Part shown: positions 35,479 through 47,435 of the stretch, in pieces
How the letters are laid out: the number at the start of each line of letters is the position of its first letter
How positions within the stretch are numbered: the first letter of the stretch is position 1
Origin: Chamaelirium japonicum
Lineage: Eukaryota; Streptophyta; Magnoliopsida; Liliales; Melanthiaceae
DNA length: 64,000 bases
Direction: 5' to 3'
Assembly (NCBI GenBank): GCA_947650365.1
Contig: OX393551.1
Location: 93,718,697-93,782,696, forward strand
The notes under the pieces: generated by a model
What the model was told of the DNA's origin: nothing
What the model saw: the letters and a program-made list of their open reading frames with translations, nothing else
Databases searched by the model: none
Made by a program: the position numbers and the translations under genes

Positions 35479-38400
35479 TGGATCAGGGTTTCCTATAGAT
35501 TGCTTAGGCCCTAAGTAAACTTGCCCTATAAATAATATACAACCCCTTTAGGGTGGGGCACGTTTGATGGTTCTCTCTTTCTCCCATCTCATAATACATT
35601 ACCGGCATAAACATATCGAGCCCAACCGATCAGTCACAAGAAAACGGAGAGAGAAATGAAGACAGAAGAGAGAGAAAAGAATGGAGAGATAAACGAAGAA
35701 AAAAAAGAGAAGAAGTCATGCTCCAGTCCATTGGCCATGGGTATAGGTGTGAAGTAAGAAGGAATCTAAATTCCAAAACTCCACTTCTAAATAATATTAT
35801 TAAATATCTCCATTCTCTTTTTTTTGCCCATCTCACAATACGTTATCAGCACGAATATGTCGATCCCAGCCGACCAGTCACAAGAAAATTAAGAGAAAAA
35901 CGAAGACAGAAGAGAGATAAAAAGAAAGAAAAGAATGAAGAGATAAACGAAGAGAGAATAGAGAAGAAGTCCTACTCTAGTCCATTGGCCACGGGTATAA
36001 GTGTAAAGTAAAAAGGAATCTAAATTCCAAAACTCTATTTCTCAATAGTATCATCTCAACGTTATTATGATTATTATAGTAATATTACTATAATTTATTT
36101 AATTAAATTAATTATTATTTAATTATTAAAAAAGTGTGAAGTAAGAAGGAATCTAAATTCCAAAACATTACTTCTTAATATTTATACGACCCTTTTAGGG
36201 TGGGACACATTTGACGGCTCTATTTTTCTCCTATCTCACAACATGTTATCAATACGAACATGTCAAGCCCAGCCGACTAGGCGAAAGAAAATGAAGAGAG
36301 AAACAAAGACAGAAAAGAGAGAAGAAGAAAGAAGATAACAGAGAGATAAATGAAGATAGAAGAGAGAAGAAGTCCTACTCTAATTCAATGGCCACAAGTA
36401 TAGGTGTGAAGTAAGAAGGAATCTAAATTCCAAAACTCCACAGAAAAGAGAAGAAGAGATAAGAGGAGAGATAAATGAAGAGAGAAGAGAGAAGAGAGAA
36501 GAAGTCCTGCTCCAGTCCATTGCCATAGGTATAGGTATAAAGTAAGAAGGAATCTAAATTCCAAAACTTACTTCTGTCTTCGTTTATTTCTCCGTTCTCT
36601 TCTCTCTTCTTCTCTCTCTTCTGTGTAGTATTGGAATTTAGATTCTTTCTTACTTCTGTCTTCTCTCTTTATTTATCTTTCCTTTCTCTTCTCTCTTCTT
36701 CTCTTTCTTCTGTCTTTGTTTCTCTCAAAATTAAATAATTATATTATTTAAATAAATTATTTATGTAGAAGGGAGAAAAGAACGGAGAGCTAAATGAAGA
36801 GAGAAGGGGATAAGAAGTCCTGCTCTAGTCCATTGGCCACGGGTATAGGTATGAAGTAAAAAGGAATCTAAATTCCAAAACCCCAAAAAAGAGAGAGAAG
36901 AAGAGAGAAGAGAAAGAAGAAGAGAGAAAAGAAAAGAGAAAAGAACAGAAAGATAAACAAAGAGAGAAGAAGTCCTGCTCCAGTCCATTGGCCACGGGTA
37001 TAGGTGTGATGTAATAAGGAATCTAAATTCCAAAACTCCACAGAAGAGCGAGAAGATAAGGACAGACTTCTATTTAATTATTAAAATTAGAGAGATTTAA
37101 ATTATTTTAATTTGGTTCTCTTCTCTCTCCTCACAACACGTTATCAGCACGAACATATCGAGCCCAACCGACCAGTCACTAGAAAATTGAGAAAGAAACG
37201 AAGACAGAAAAGAGAGAAAATGAGAGAAGAGAACGGAGAGATAAACGAAGAGAGAAGAAGTATTGTTCTAGTTCATTGGCCACGGGTATAGGTGTGAAGT
37301 AAGAAGGAATCTAAAATCTAAAACTTTACTTCTTAATATTTATATGAGACCGTTAGGGTGAGGCACGTGTAATGGCTCTCTCTTTCTCCCATCTCACAAC
37401 ACGTTATCAGCACGAACGTGTCAAGCCCAGCCGACCAGTCAAAAGAAAATTGATAGATAAAAAAAGACAGAAGAAAGAGAAGAAAAGAGAAGAGAATGGA
37501 GAGATAAATAAAGGGAGAAGTAGTCCTGCACCAGTCCTTTGACCATAAGTATAGGTGTGAAGTAAGAAGGAATCTAAATTCCAAAACTTTACTTCTGTCT
37601 TTGTTTCACTTTCCATTTTCTTACGAATGGTCGGTTGAGCTCGACATGTTCGTGCTGATAACATATTGTAAGATGGGAGAAAGAAAGAACCGTCAAACGT
37701 TCCCCATCCTAAAGCGATCGTATATTATTTATTATTTATAGGGCAAGCTTACTTAGGGCCTAAGCAATCTATGGGAAACCCTAATCCATGGGAGAAGAGA
37801 TAAGAGAATAGAAAGAGTTAATTATATTATTGAGAAGTGGAGTTTTGGAATTTAGATTCCTTCATACTTCACATCTATACCCGTGGCCAATAGACTAGAG
37901 CAAGACTTCTTCTCTCTTCTCCTTTCGTTTATCTCTCTTTTCTCTTCTTTATTCTTCTCTCTCTTCTGTCTTTATTTCTCTCTTTGTTTTCTTGTGATTG
38001 GTCGGCTGGGCTTGATATGTTCGTGTTGATTACGTGTTATGAGATAGGAGAAAGAGAGAGCCGTCCAATATGCCTCACCTTGAAGGGGTCATATAAATAT
38101 TAAGAAGTTGAGTTTTGGAATTTAGATTTCTTCTTATTTTACACCTATACCCGTGGCCAATAGACTGGAACAGGACTTCTTCTCTCTTCTCTTTTCGTTT
38201 ATCTCTTCGTTCTCTTCTCTCTCTTCTGTCTTTGTTTCTCTCTCCATTTTATTTTCTCTCTTCTTCTCTTTTTTTTGTCTTCATTTCTCTCTTTATTTTC
38301 TTATGACTGGTAGGTTGGGCTCGATATGGTTGCACTGATAATGTATTGTGATATGGAAGAAAAACAAAGCCATCAAACGTGCCCCACCCTAAAGGGGTTG

Positions 38401-38504
38401 TATAAATATGGAGAAGTGGAGTTTTGAAATTTAGATTCCTTCTTACTTCACACCTATACCCGTGGCTAATGGACTTGAGCAGGACTTCTTCTTTTTTTGG
38501 GCTG

Positions 38505-38613
38505 ATAATGTTACTATAATTTTTTTAATTAAATTAATTATTTAATTAAAACAAAGAGAGTTTTGGAATTTACTATGATAATCATAATAATATTAAGATA
38601 ATATTATTGAGAA
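38505..38613 (+). repeat. Right part of a MITE-like element
   Basis: GTTACTATAATTTTTTTAAT, then ATTTACTATGATAATCATAA and a right end ATATTATTGAGAAG. The middle AACAAAGAGAGTTTTGG matches the elements at 7.0, 52.0 and 57.8 kb. The left inverted end is missing and is replaced by a scrap of A' (GGGCTGATAATG). Confidence 0.6.
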
Positions 38614-39419
38614 GTTAAGTTTTAGAATTTAGATTCCTTCTTACTTCAAACCTATACCCATAACGAATGGACTGGAGCAGGACTTCTTCTTTCTTCTCCC
38701 TTCGTTTATCTCTTTGTTCTCTTCTCTTTTCTTCTCTCTCTTTTGTCTTCGTTTCTCTCTCCGTTTTTTGTGACTGGTTGACTGGGCTCGATATATTCGT
38801 GCTGATAATGTATTATAAGATGGGAGAAAGAAAGAGCTGTCAAACGTGCCCTACCCTAAAGGGGTCATATATTATTTATAAGGTAAGCTTACTTAGGGCC
38901 TAAGTAATCTATGGGAAACCCAAATCCATAGGAGAAGAGGGAAAATAATAGAGAGAGAAGAGATAGAAGAAGACCTACTCCAGTCTATTGGCCACGGGTA
39001 TAGATGTGAAATAAGAAGGAATCTAAATTCTAAAACTCAACTTCTCAATATTTATATGACCCCATTAGGGTGGCGCACGTTTGACACCTCTCTCTTTCTC
39101 CTATCTCACAACACGTTAGCAGTATAAACATGTCGAACCCAACCGACCAGTTGCAAGAAAACGGAGAGAGAAACGAAGATAGAAGTTGATTTTTGGAATT
39201 TAGATTCCTTCTTACTTCACACCTATACCCGTAGCCAATGGACTAGAGCAGGACTTCTTCTATCTTCTGTCTTCATTTATCTCTGCATTCTCTTCTCTTT
39301 TTTTCTCTTTTCTATGAAGTTTTGGAATTTAGATTCCTTCTTACTTCACACCTATATTCGTGGTTAATGGACTGTAGTAGGACTTCTTTTCACTTCTATC
39401 TTTGTTTATTTCTCTATTC

Positions 39420-39640
39420 TCTTCTCAATTCTGTCCTCATTTATAATATAAAATATAAGTCTATTCTACATAATTATTTAATTATCATAAATAATTATTT
39501 AATATATATTGAGATATTTAATTTGGTTTTTAAATTATTAAAGTCCTGCTCCTGTCCATTTTTATTAATTTAAATAACTATATAATATATTTAGATATTG
39601 AGATGATACTATTTTAAAATTATTTTAGGTTTCACATAGA
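39420..39640. repeat. Isolated AT-rich patch
   Basis: TTATAATATAAAATATAAGT and TAATATATATTGAGATATTT inserted within a B module; a fragment of B (AAGTCCTGCTCCTGTCCATT, 39,541-39,560) survives inside it. Ends in TTGAGATGATACTATTTTAA, a decayed MITE-like terminus, before a module A (CACATAGATTGTTTAG). Confidence 0.5.
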
Positions 39641-41630
39641 TTGTTTAGTCCTTAAGTAAGCTTACCCTATAAATAATTTACGACCCCTTTAGGGTGGGGC
39701 ACGTCTGACGGCTCTCTCTTTCTCCCAACTTATAACACATTATCAGCACGAACATGTCGAGCCCAACTGACCAGTCGCAAGAAAACGGAGAGAGAATTGA
39801 AGACAAAGAAGAGAGAATAAGAGAGAAGAGAACGAAGAGATAAATAAATAGAGAAGTGAGAAGAAGTCCTGCTCCAGTCTATTGCCTACGGGTATAGGTA
39901 TGAAGTAAGAATGGAATCTAAATTTCAAAACTCCACTTTTGTTTTTGTTTTTCTCTCCATTTCCTTGCAATTGGTCGGCTGGGCTTGACATGTTCATGCT
40001 GATAACGTATTGTGAGATGGGAGAAAGAGAGAGTCATCAAATATATCTCACCCTAAAGGGGTCATATATTATTTATAGTGTAAGCTTACTTAGGACCTAA
40101 GCAATCTATAGGAAATTCTAATCCATAGGAGAAGAGAGAAGAGAACGGAGAGATTTAATTATATTATTAAGCAGTGGAGTTTTGGAATTTAGATTCCTTT
40201 TTACTTCACACCAATACCCATGGTGAATGGACTGGAGTAGGGCTTCTTCTCTCTTCTCTCTTTGTTTATCTCTCCCTTCTCTTCTCTCTTATTTTCTCTT
40301 CTCATAACACGTTATCAGCATGAATATATCGAGCCCAACAGACCAGTCACAAGAAAACAAAGAGAAAAACGAAGACAGAAGAGAGATAAGAAAAGAGAAA
40401 AGAACGGAAAGATAAACAAAGAGAAAAGAGATAAGAAGTCCTACTCTAGTTCATTAGCCACGGGTATAGATATGAAGTAAGAATGAATCTAAATTCCAAA
40501 ACTCTACTTCTTAATATTTATACGACCCCGTTAGGGTGGGGCATGTTTGACGGCTATCTCTTTCTCCCATCATATAACACGTTATCAGCACGACCATGTT
40601 GAGCCTAGCCGACCAGTCATAAGAAAACAAAGAGAGACATGAAGACAGAAGTGGAGTTTTAGAATTTAGATTCCTTCTTACTTCACACCAATACCCGTGG
40701 TCAAAGGACTGGATTAGGACTACTTCTCTCTTCTCTCTTTATTTATCTCTCCGTCACAAGAAAACGGAGAGAGAAATAAAGACAGAAAAAAAAGAAGAGA
40801 ACGGAGAGATAAACGAAAAGAGAAGAAAGAAGAGAGAAGAAGCCCTGCTCCAGTCCATTAGCTACTAGTATAGGTGTGAAGTAAGAAGGAATCTAAATTA
40901 CAAAACTCCAATGAAGAGAGAGAAGAAGAGAGAAAAGAATGGAGAGATAAATAAAGAGGGAAGAGAGAAGAAGTCCTGCTCCAGTCCAATGGCCACGGGT
41001 ATAGGTGTGAAGTAAGAAGGAAGCTAAATTCCAAAACTCCAATTCCGTCTTCGTTTCTCTCTCCGTTTCCTTGCAACTGGTCGGCTGGGCACGACTTGTT
41101 CGTGCTGATAACGTATTGTATGATGGGAGAAAGAGAAAGCTGTCAAACATGCCCCACCCTAAATGGGTCATATATTATTTATAGGGTAAGTATTGTGAGA
41201 TGGGAAAAAGAGAGAGCCGTCAAATGTGCCCTACCCTAAAGAGGTCATATATTATTTATAGGGTAAGCATACTTATGGCTTAAGTATCATATGGAAAACC
41301 CTAATCCCTGGAAGAAGATAGAAGAGAACGGAGAGATTTAATTATATTAATGAGAAGTGGAGTTTAGGAATTTAGATTCTTTCTTACTTCACACCTATAC
41401 CCATGATAACTCTCTCTTTATCCCATCTGACAACACGTTATCAGCATGAACATGTCAAGCTCAACCGACCAGTCACAATAAAATAGAAAGAGAAACGAAG
41501 ACAGAAGAAAGAGGAGAAGAGAGAAGAGAACGGAGAAATAAACAATAAGAAAAGAGAAAAGAAGTCCTTCTCCAGTCCATTAGCCATGTTTATAGACATG
41601 AAGTAAGAAAGAATCTAAATTCCAAAACTC

Positions 41631-42180
41631 TACTTCTCAATATTTATATGACCCCTTTAGTGTGGGGCACATTTGACATCTCTCTATTTCTTTCATCTCA
41701 CAATACGTTATCAGCACGAACATGTCTATCCTAGCCGACCAGTCACAAGAAAGCAGAGAGAGAAATAAAGATTAAAGAGAGAGAAGAAGAGAGAAGAGAA
41801 CGGAGAGATAAACAAAAAGAAAAGAGAGAAGAAGTCCTATTTCAGTCCATTGGCTATGGGTATAGGTATGAAGTTAGAAGGAATCTAAATTCCAAAACTT
41901 TACTTCTCAATATTTATACGACCCCTTTAGGGTGGGGTATATTTGACGACTCTATCTTTCTCCCATCTCACAACACGTTATTAGTACGAACATATCGAGC
42001 CCACCCGACCAGTCATAAGAAAATAGAGAGAGAAATGAAGATAGAAGAGAGAGAGGAAGAGAGAAGAGAATGGAGAGATAAATAAAAAGAGAAAAGAGAA
42101 GAAGTCATGCTCCAGCCCATTGGCCACGGGTATAGGTGTAAAGTAAGAATGAATCTAAATTCCCAAACTCCACTTCTCAA
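41631..42180 (-). repeat. Clean tandem of the 270-bp monomer class
   Basis: TACTTCTCAA starts at 41,631, TACTTCTCAA again at 41,901 and CACTTCTCAA at 42,171: two periods of exactly 270 bp. Each unit is truncated A (TATTTATATGACCCCTTTAG onward, lacking telo-box and true TATA), primer-site-like end, purine linker and reversed B. It is the clearest direct tandem in the window and defines this size class. Confidence 0.85.
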
Positions 42181-42318
42181 TAGTATCATCTCAACGTTAT
42201 TACGATTATCATAGTAAATTCCAAAACTCTCTTAATTTTAAACGATTAATTAAATTAAAAAAATTATAGTAATATTGCTATGATAATCATAATAACGTTG
42301 AGATGATACTGTTAAGAA
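42174..42318. repeat. MITE-like element with both inverted ends
   Basis: The left end TTCTCAATAGTATCATCTCA followed by ACGTTATTACGATTATCATA is mirrored at the right by TATGATAATCATAATAACGT followed by TGAGATGATACTGTTAAGAA: roughly 43-bp inverted ends around a 55-bp core with CTCTTAATTTTAAACG. Length 145 bp. The symmetry continues outward into reversed B on the left and forward B on the right, so it sits at the centre of a larger palindrome and no independent target duplication can be called. Confidence 0.7.
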
Positions 42319-44411
42319 GTAGAGTTTTGGAATTTAGATTCCTTCTTACTTCATACCTATACCCATGGCGATAATTAATTAAATAAGTTAAATATTTATA
42401 GGGTAAGCTTACTTAAAGCCTAAGCAATCTATGGGAAACCCTAATCCATAAGAGAGATTCGACGATGGATAGCCATCCGATCGAAATAAATAAAATAAAT
42501 AAGCAATCTCCTATCTCATAATACATTATCAGCATGAACATATCGAGCCTAATCAACCAGTCACAAGAAAATGGAGACAGAAACGAAAACAGAAGAGTAA
42601 GGAGAAGAACAAAGAGAATAGAGAGATAAACGAAGAGAGAATAAGTTCTGCTCCAATCCATTAGCCATGGGTATAGGTGTAAAGTAAGAAGAAATCTAAA
42701 TTCCAAAACTCCATAGAAGAGAGAGAAGAAAAGAGAAGATAATGGAGAGATAAATAAAAAGAGAAGAGAGAAGAAGTCCTGCTCCAGTCCATTGGCCACG
42801 GGTATTTGTGTAAAGTAGGAAGGAATCTAAATTCCAAAACTCCACTTCTTAATAATATAATTAAATCACTTTGTTCTCTTCTGTCTCTTTTCTCTTCTCT
42901 CTTCTCCCATAAATTAGGGTTTTCTATAGATTGCTTAGGCCCTAAGTAAGTTTACTCTATAAATAATATACGACCCCTTTAGGGTGGGAAAAGTTTGACA
43001 ACTCTTTCTTTCTCCTATCTCATAACAAGTTATCAGCACGAACATATTGAGCCCAGCCAACCAGTCATAAGAAAATAGAAAGAGAAACGAAGACAGAAGA
43101 GAGAGAAGAGAACGAAGATATAAACGAAGAAAGAAGAGAGAAGAAGTCCTGCTCCAGTTTATTGGCCATGGGTATAGGTGTGAAGTAAGAAAGAATCTAA
43201 ATTCCAAAACTCTACTTCTTAATAATATAATTAAATCTCCCTATTCTCTTCTCTCTTCTCTCATAGATTAGGATTTCCTATAGATTGCTTAGGCCCTAAT
43301 TAAGCTTACCCTATAAATAATATATGTCCCTTTTAGGTTGGGGCATGTTTCATGGCTCTCTCTTTATTCCATCTCACAATAATTACCCAATAAATAATAT
43401 ATGACCCCTTTAAGGTGGGGTACGTTTGACGGCACTCTCTTTCTCCCATCTCATAACACATTATCAGTATGAACATATCGAGCCCAGCCGACCAGTCGCA
43501 AGAAAATAGAGAGATAAAAAAGACAGAAGTGGAGTTTTGGAAATTAGATTCCTTATTACTTCACACCTATACCCATGGCCAATAAACTAGAGCATGACTT
43601 CTTCACTCTTCTCTCTTTATTTAACTCTCCATTCTCTTCTCTCTTCGTCTCCCTCTTTTGTAGAGTTTTGGAATTTAGATTCTATCTTACTTCATACCTA
43701 TACCCGTGGCCAATGGCTGAAGCAGGACTTCTTATCTCTTCTCTCTTCGTTTATCTTTTTGTTCTCTTCTTTATCGTCTATCTTTATTTCTCTTTCTATT
43801 TTCTTGTGACTGATCGGCTAGGCTCGATATATTCATGCTGATAATATATTATAAGATGAGAGAAAGAAAGAGCCATCAAACATGCCCCACTCTAAAGGGG
43901 TCATATAAATATTGAGCAGTGGAGTTTTGGAATTTAGATTCCTTCTTACTTTACACCTATACCCATAGCCAATAGACTGAAATATGACTTTTTCTCTCTT
44001 CTCACTTCATTTATTTCTCCATTATCTTTTCTCTTCTTCTTTCTCTTTTGTCTTCGATTCTCTCTCCATTTTTTTGTGACTAATCGGCCAGGCTCGATAT
44101 ATTCGTAAAGATAACGTGTTGTAAAATGGGAAAAACAATGAGCCATCAAATATGCCCCACCCTAAAGGGGTATTATTATTATTGAGAAGTGGAGTTTTGG
44201 AATTTAGATTCCTTTTTACTTCATACATATACCCGTAGCCAATAGACAAGAGCAAGACTTCTTCTCTCTTATCTCTTTTTTTAACTCTCCATTCTCTTCT
44301 CTCTCCTTCTTTCTCCATCTCTCTCTTCTGTCTTCATTTCTCTCTCCGTTTTTTTATGACTGGTCCATTGGGCTCGATATATTCATGTTGATAACGTATT
44401 ATGAGATAAGA

Positions 44412-44588
44412 GATTGCTTATTTATTTTATTTATTTCAATTAATATTTCTTTAAATATTATAAAGTATATCATTTCTTTAAATATTTAAATAGTACCATC
44501 TCAATATTATTATATAAATATTTAATTATAAAACATTTCATATTTATTAAATAATTTATATAAATTTATATGCATAAAAAATAATTTA
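44412..44588 (+). repeat. 180-bp AT module, copy 4
   Basis: GATTGCTTATTTATTTTATT at the left and ATAAAAAATAATTTATTTCT at the right, with the same flanking truncation of module A' (GAGATAAGA) as the other copies. Confidence 0.75.
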
Positions 44589-45192
44589 TTTCTCTTATTC
44601 TCTCTTTATTTATCTCTCTGTTCTCTTCTCTCTTCTTCTCTCTCTTCTATCTTCGTTTCTTGTACCGTTATCTTATGACTGGTCGGCTGGGCTCGACACG
44701 TTCGTGCTGATAACGTATTGTGAGAAGAGAGAAGAGAACGAAGAGAACAATAAAGAGAGAAGAGAAAAAAAGTTTTACTCCAGTCCATTCGCCACCAGTA
44801 TAGGAGTAAAGTAAGAAGGAATCTATATTTTAAAACTCCACTTCTCAATAATTTAATTAAATATCTCCATTCTCTTCTCTATTCTCCCATGGATTAGGGT
44901 TTCCTATAGATTGCTTAGGCCTTAAGTAAGCTTACCCTATAAATAAATACGACCCATTTAGGGTGGGGCATGTTTGATGGACCTTTCTTTCTCCCATCTC
45001 ACAATTCGTTATCAGTATGAACAAGTCGAGCCCAGCTGACCAGTCGCAAGAAAACGAAGAGAGAAACGAAGACAAAAAAGAGAAGAGAACGGAGAGATAA
45101 ATAAAGAGAGAAGAGAAAAGAAATATTGCTCGAGTCCATTCGCCATGGGTATAAGTGTAAAGTAAGAATAAATCTAAATTCCAAAACTCCAC

Positions 45193-45300
45193 TTCTCAAT
45201 AGCATCATCTCAAAGTTATTATAATTATCATAGTAAATTCCAAAACTCTCTTAGTTTTAATTAAATAATTAATTTAATTGAAAAAATTATAGTAATATTA
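45193..45300 (+). repeat. MITE-like element truncated at the shared junction
   Basis: TTCTCAATAGCATCATCTCA at the left and ATTATAGTAATATTATCAGT at the right, with the join to ACGAAAAGAGAAGAAGTCC seen also at 24.96 and 30.26 kb. Confidence 0.7.
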
Positions 45301-45960
45301 TCAGTACGAAAAGAGAAGAAGTCCTGCTCCAGTCCATTGGCTATAGGTATAGGTGTGAAGTAAGAAAGAATCTAAATTACAAAACTCCACTTCTTAATAT
45401 TTATATAACCCCTTTAGGGTAGGGCACGTTTGATGGCTCTCTCTTTCTTCAACCTCACAATACGTTATGAGAATAAATATATTGAGCCCAGCCTACCAGT
45501 CAAGTGAAAACAGAGAGAGAAACAAAGACAGAAGAGAGAGAAGAAGAGAGAAGAGAAAATGAAGAAAGAAACAAAAACAGAGAAAGAAGAAGAGAAAAGA
45601 GAATAAAGAAATAAACAAAGGGAGAAGAAGTCCTGCTCCAGTCCATTAGCCACGAGTATAGGTGTGAAGTAAGAAGGAATCTAAATTCCAAAACTCAACT
45701 TCTCAATATTTATACGACCCCTTTAGGGTTGGGCCTATTTGATGGCTCTCTTTTTCTCCCATCTCACAACACGTTATCAGTACGAACATGTCGAGCCCAA
45801 CCGACCAGTCGTATGAAAATGGAGAGAGAAACAAAGACAGAGGGAAGAGAACGGAGAGATAAACAAAGAGATAATAGAGAAGAAGTCATGCTCTAGTCCA
45901 TTGACCATGGGTATAAGTATGAACTAAGAAAGAATCTAAATTCTAAAACTCCACTTCTAT

Positions 45961-46299
45961 CTTCGTTTCTCTCTCTGTTTTCTTGCGACTGGTCGGCTGG
46001 GCTCGATATATTCGTGCTGATAACTTATTGTGAGATGGCAGAAAGAGAGAGTCATCAAACGTGCCCCACCCTAAAGAGGTCATATATTATTTATAGGGTA
46101 AGCTTACTTAGGACCTAAGCAATCTATGGAAAACCCTAATCTATGGGAGAAGATAGAAGAGAACTGAGAGATATAATTATATTATTGAGAAGTGGAGTAG
46201 AGACATCAAACGTGCCCCACGCTAAAGGGGTCGTATATTATTTATTGGTTAAGCTTACTTAGGGCCTAAGAAGTTTATGGGAAACCCTAATCCATGGGA
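45961..46299 (+). repeat. Module A' repeated twice
   Basis: Two reverse TATA modules (near 46,088 and 46,238), each with primer-site-like or GTGCCCCACC block and telo-box. Between them a B module was cut after eight bases (AAGTGGAGTAGAGACATC near 46,190), showing an illegitimate join. Confidence 0.75.
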
Positions 46300-47211
46300 G
46301 AGATCCGACGATGGATAGCCATCCGATCGAACAATTTCATAGCATTTGTACTATTTTAAATTTTTTTAAAGAAAAATATAAATTATTTCTAAAGCAAAAA
46401 ATTCAGGTATGCCTCATCTTCCTTCTTTACTTCCTATTATTTAATTAATTTAATTAGTTTAATAAATTAAATAGTTAAATAATTAAATAATTAAATAAAT
46501 ATTTAATTATCTACATAATTAAATTATTTAAATAATTTATTTATTATTTAAAAATTCAAATAAATAAATGTTTATTTGATTATTTAAAAAATAATTAATT
46601 TATTTAAAAAAATATTTTATTAATTATATATTCAAATAATTAACTAATTATTTAAATAATAAGTAAATAGTTATTAAATTATTATTTTATTTTATTACTT
46701 AACTAAACAATTAATTTTTTTATTTCATTTAATATTTCATACTTTAATAAAATAATTTTTTAATTATTTAATTATATATTAATTAATTTAAAATATTATT
46801 TATTTAATTATAAAATAATTTAATAATTAAATTATTTATTCCTTTATGAAAATTATCTGTTTAATATATTTTTAACTAAATAACTTTTTAAATATTTAAA
46901 TTTTTGACTAATTATTTAATTATTTTAAAATAAAATAATAATTATAGAAATAACAAATAAAAAGAATTAATAAATTAATTATATAATTAAATCATTATTT
47001 AATAATATACTAATAATAAATGAATAAAATAATAAATTTTATTAAATAACTAGATAATTAAGTAATTAAATAAATTAATTAATTTACCTAAAATATAATT
47101 AATAAGTTTTTATATTATTTAATAATTAAATAATTAATTAATTTAATTAAAAAAAATTATAATAACATTACTATGATAATCATAATAACTTTGGGATGAT
47201 ACTATTGAGAA
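46300..47211 (+). repeat. Long AT-rich module
   Basis: Left end AGATCCGACGATGGATAGCC, GATCGAACAATTTCATAGCA, AAAGCAAAAAATTCAGGTAT and CTCATCTTCCTTCTTTACTT; right end ATTACTATGATAATCATAAT then GATACTATTGAGAAG. Same architecture as the copies at 22.4 and 27.7 kb. Confidence 0.8.
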
Positions 47212-47334
47212 GTAGAGTTTTGGAATTTAGATTCTTCTTACTTCACACCTGTAACTGTGGCAAATGCACTGGAGTAGGACTTTTTCTCTCTTCTCTTTTC
47301 GTTTATCTCATCATTCTCTTCTTTTTTTTTCTCT

Positions 47335-47435
47335 CAATCGATTGTCATTGAATTTTTTGTAATAAAATTAATTTATATTTTTCTTTGAAAAATTTTAAAA
47401 CAATACAACTGTTATGAGATCGTTCGATCGGATGG
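47335..47435 (-). repeat. Reverse fragment of long AT module
   Basis: GAATTTTTTGTAATAAAATT, AAAACAATACAACTGTTATG and AGATCGTTCGATCGGATGGC: the reverse complement of the first 100 bp or so of the long AT module. With the forward module at 46.3-47.2 kb it makes another foldback around one B module. Confidence 0.7.

Larger units (their letters stand above)
33600..37130 (-). repeat. Inverted, cyclically shifted copy of the 5.3-kb higher-order unit
   Basis: On the minus strand, read from 37,130 down, the parts are: marker AAGTCTGTCCTTATC (about 37,075), marker AATTATATTATTTAA-type (36,725-36,765), long AT module (35,478-34,635), 180-bp AT module (33,936-33,758), then the A'/linker that follows it in the direct copies. 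Spacings resemble the direct copies: long AT to 180-bp AT is about 700 bp here against 715 and 710. The order is that of a tandem array entered at a different phase. Confidence 0.75.
37131..44169. repeat. A/B satellite block with several small AT inserts
   Basis: Forward TATA modules near 39,665, 42,954, 43,309 and 43,388; reverse near 37,730, 38,872, 40,068, 41,173, 41,256 and 42,395. Primer-site-like ACACGTTATCAGCACGAAC is intact near 37,137 and 37,399. Short AT modules at 36,050-36,130 and 38,505-38,613 and an AT patch at 39,420-39,640 break up the array. Open frames overlap on both strands. No gene seen. Confidence 0.85.
44170..45960 (+). repeat. Partial third direct copy of the 5.3-kb unit
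   Basis: Collinear with about 23.83-25.6 kb at an offset near 20.35 kb. Shared rare variants: GTCCATTGGGCTCG in place of the usual GTCGGCTGGGCTCG just before the 180-bp AT module, ACAATTCGTTATCAGTATGA in module A, the MITE/A junction near 45,300, AGTCAAGTGAAAAC near 45,502, and ACTCAACTTCTCAATATTTA near 45,694. The long AT module that precedes it in copies 1 and 2 is absent. Forward TATA module near 44,935. Confidence 0.75.
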
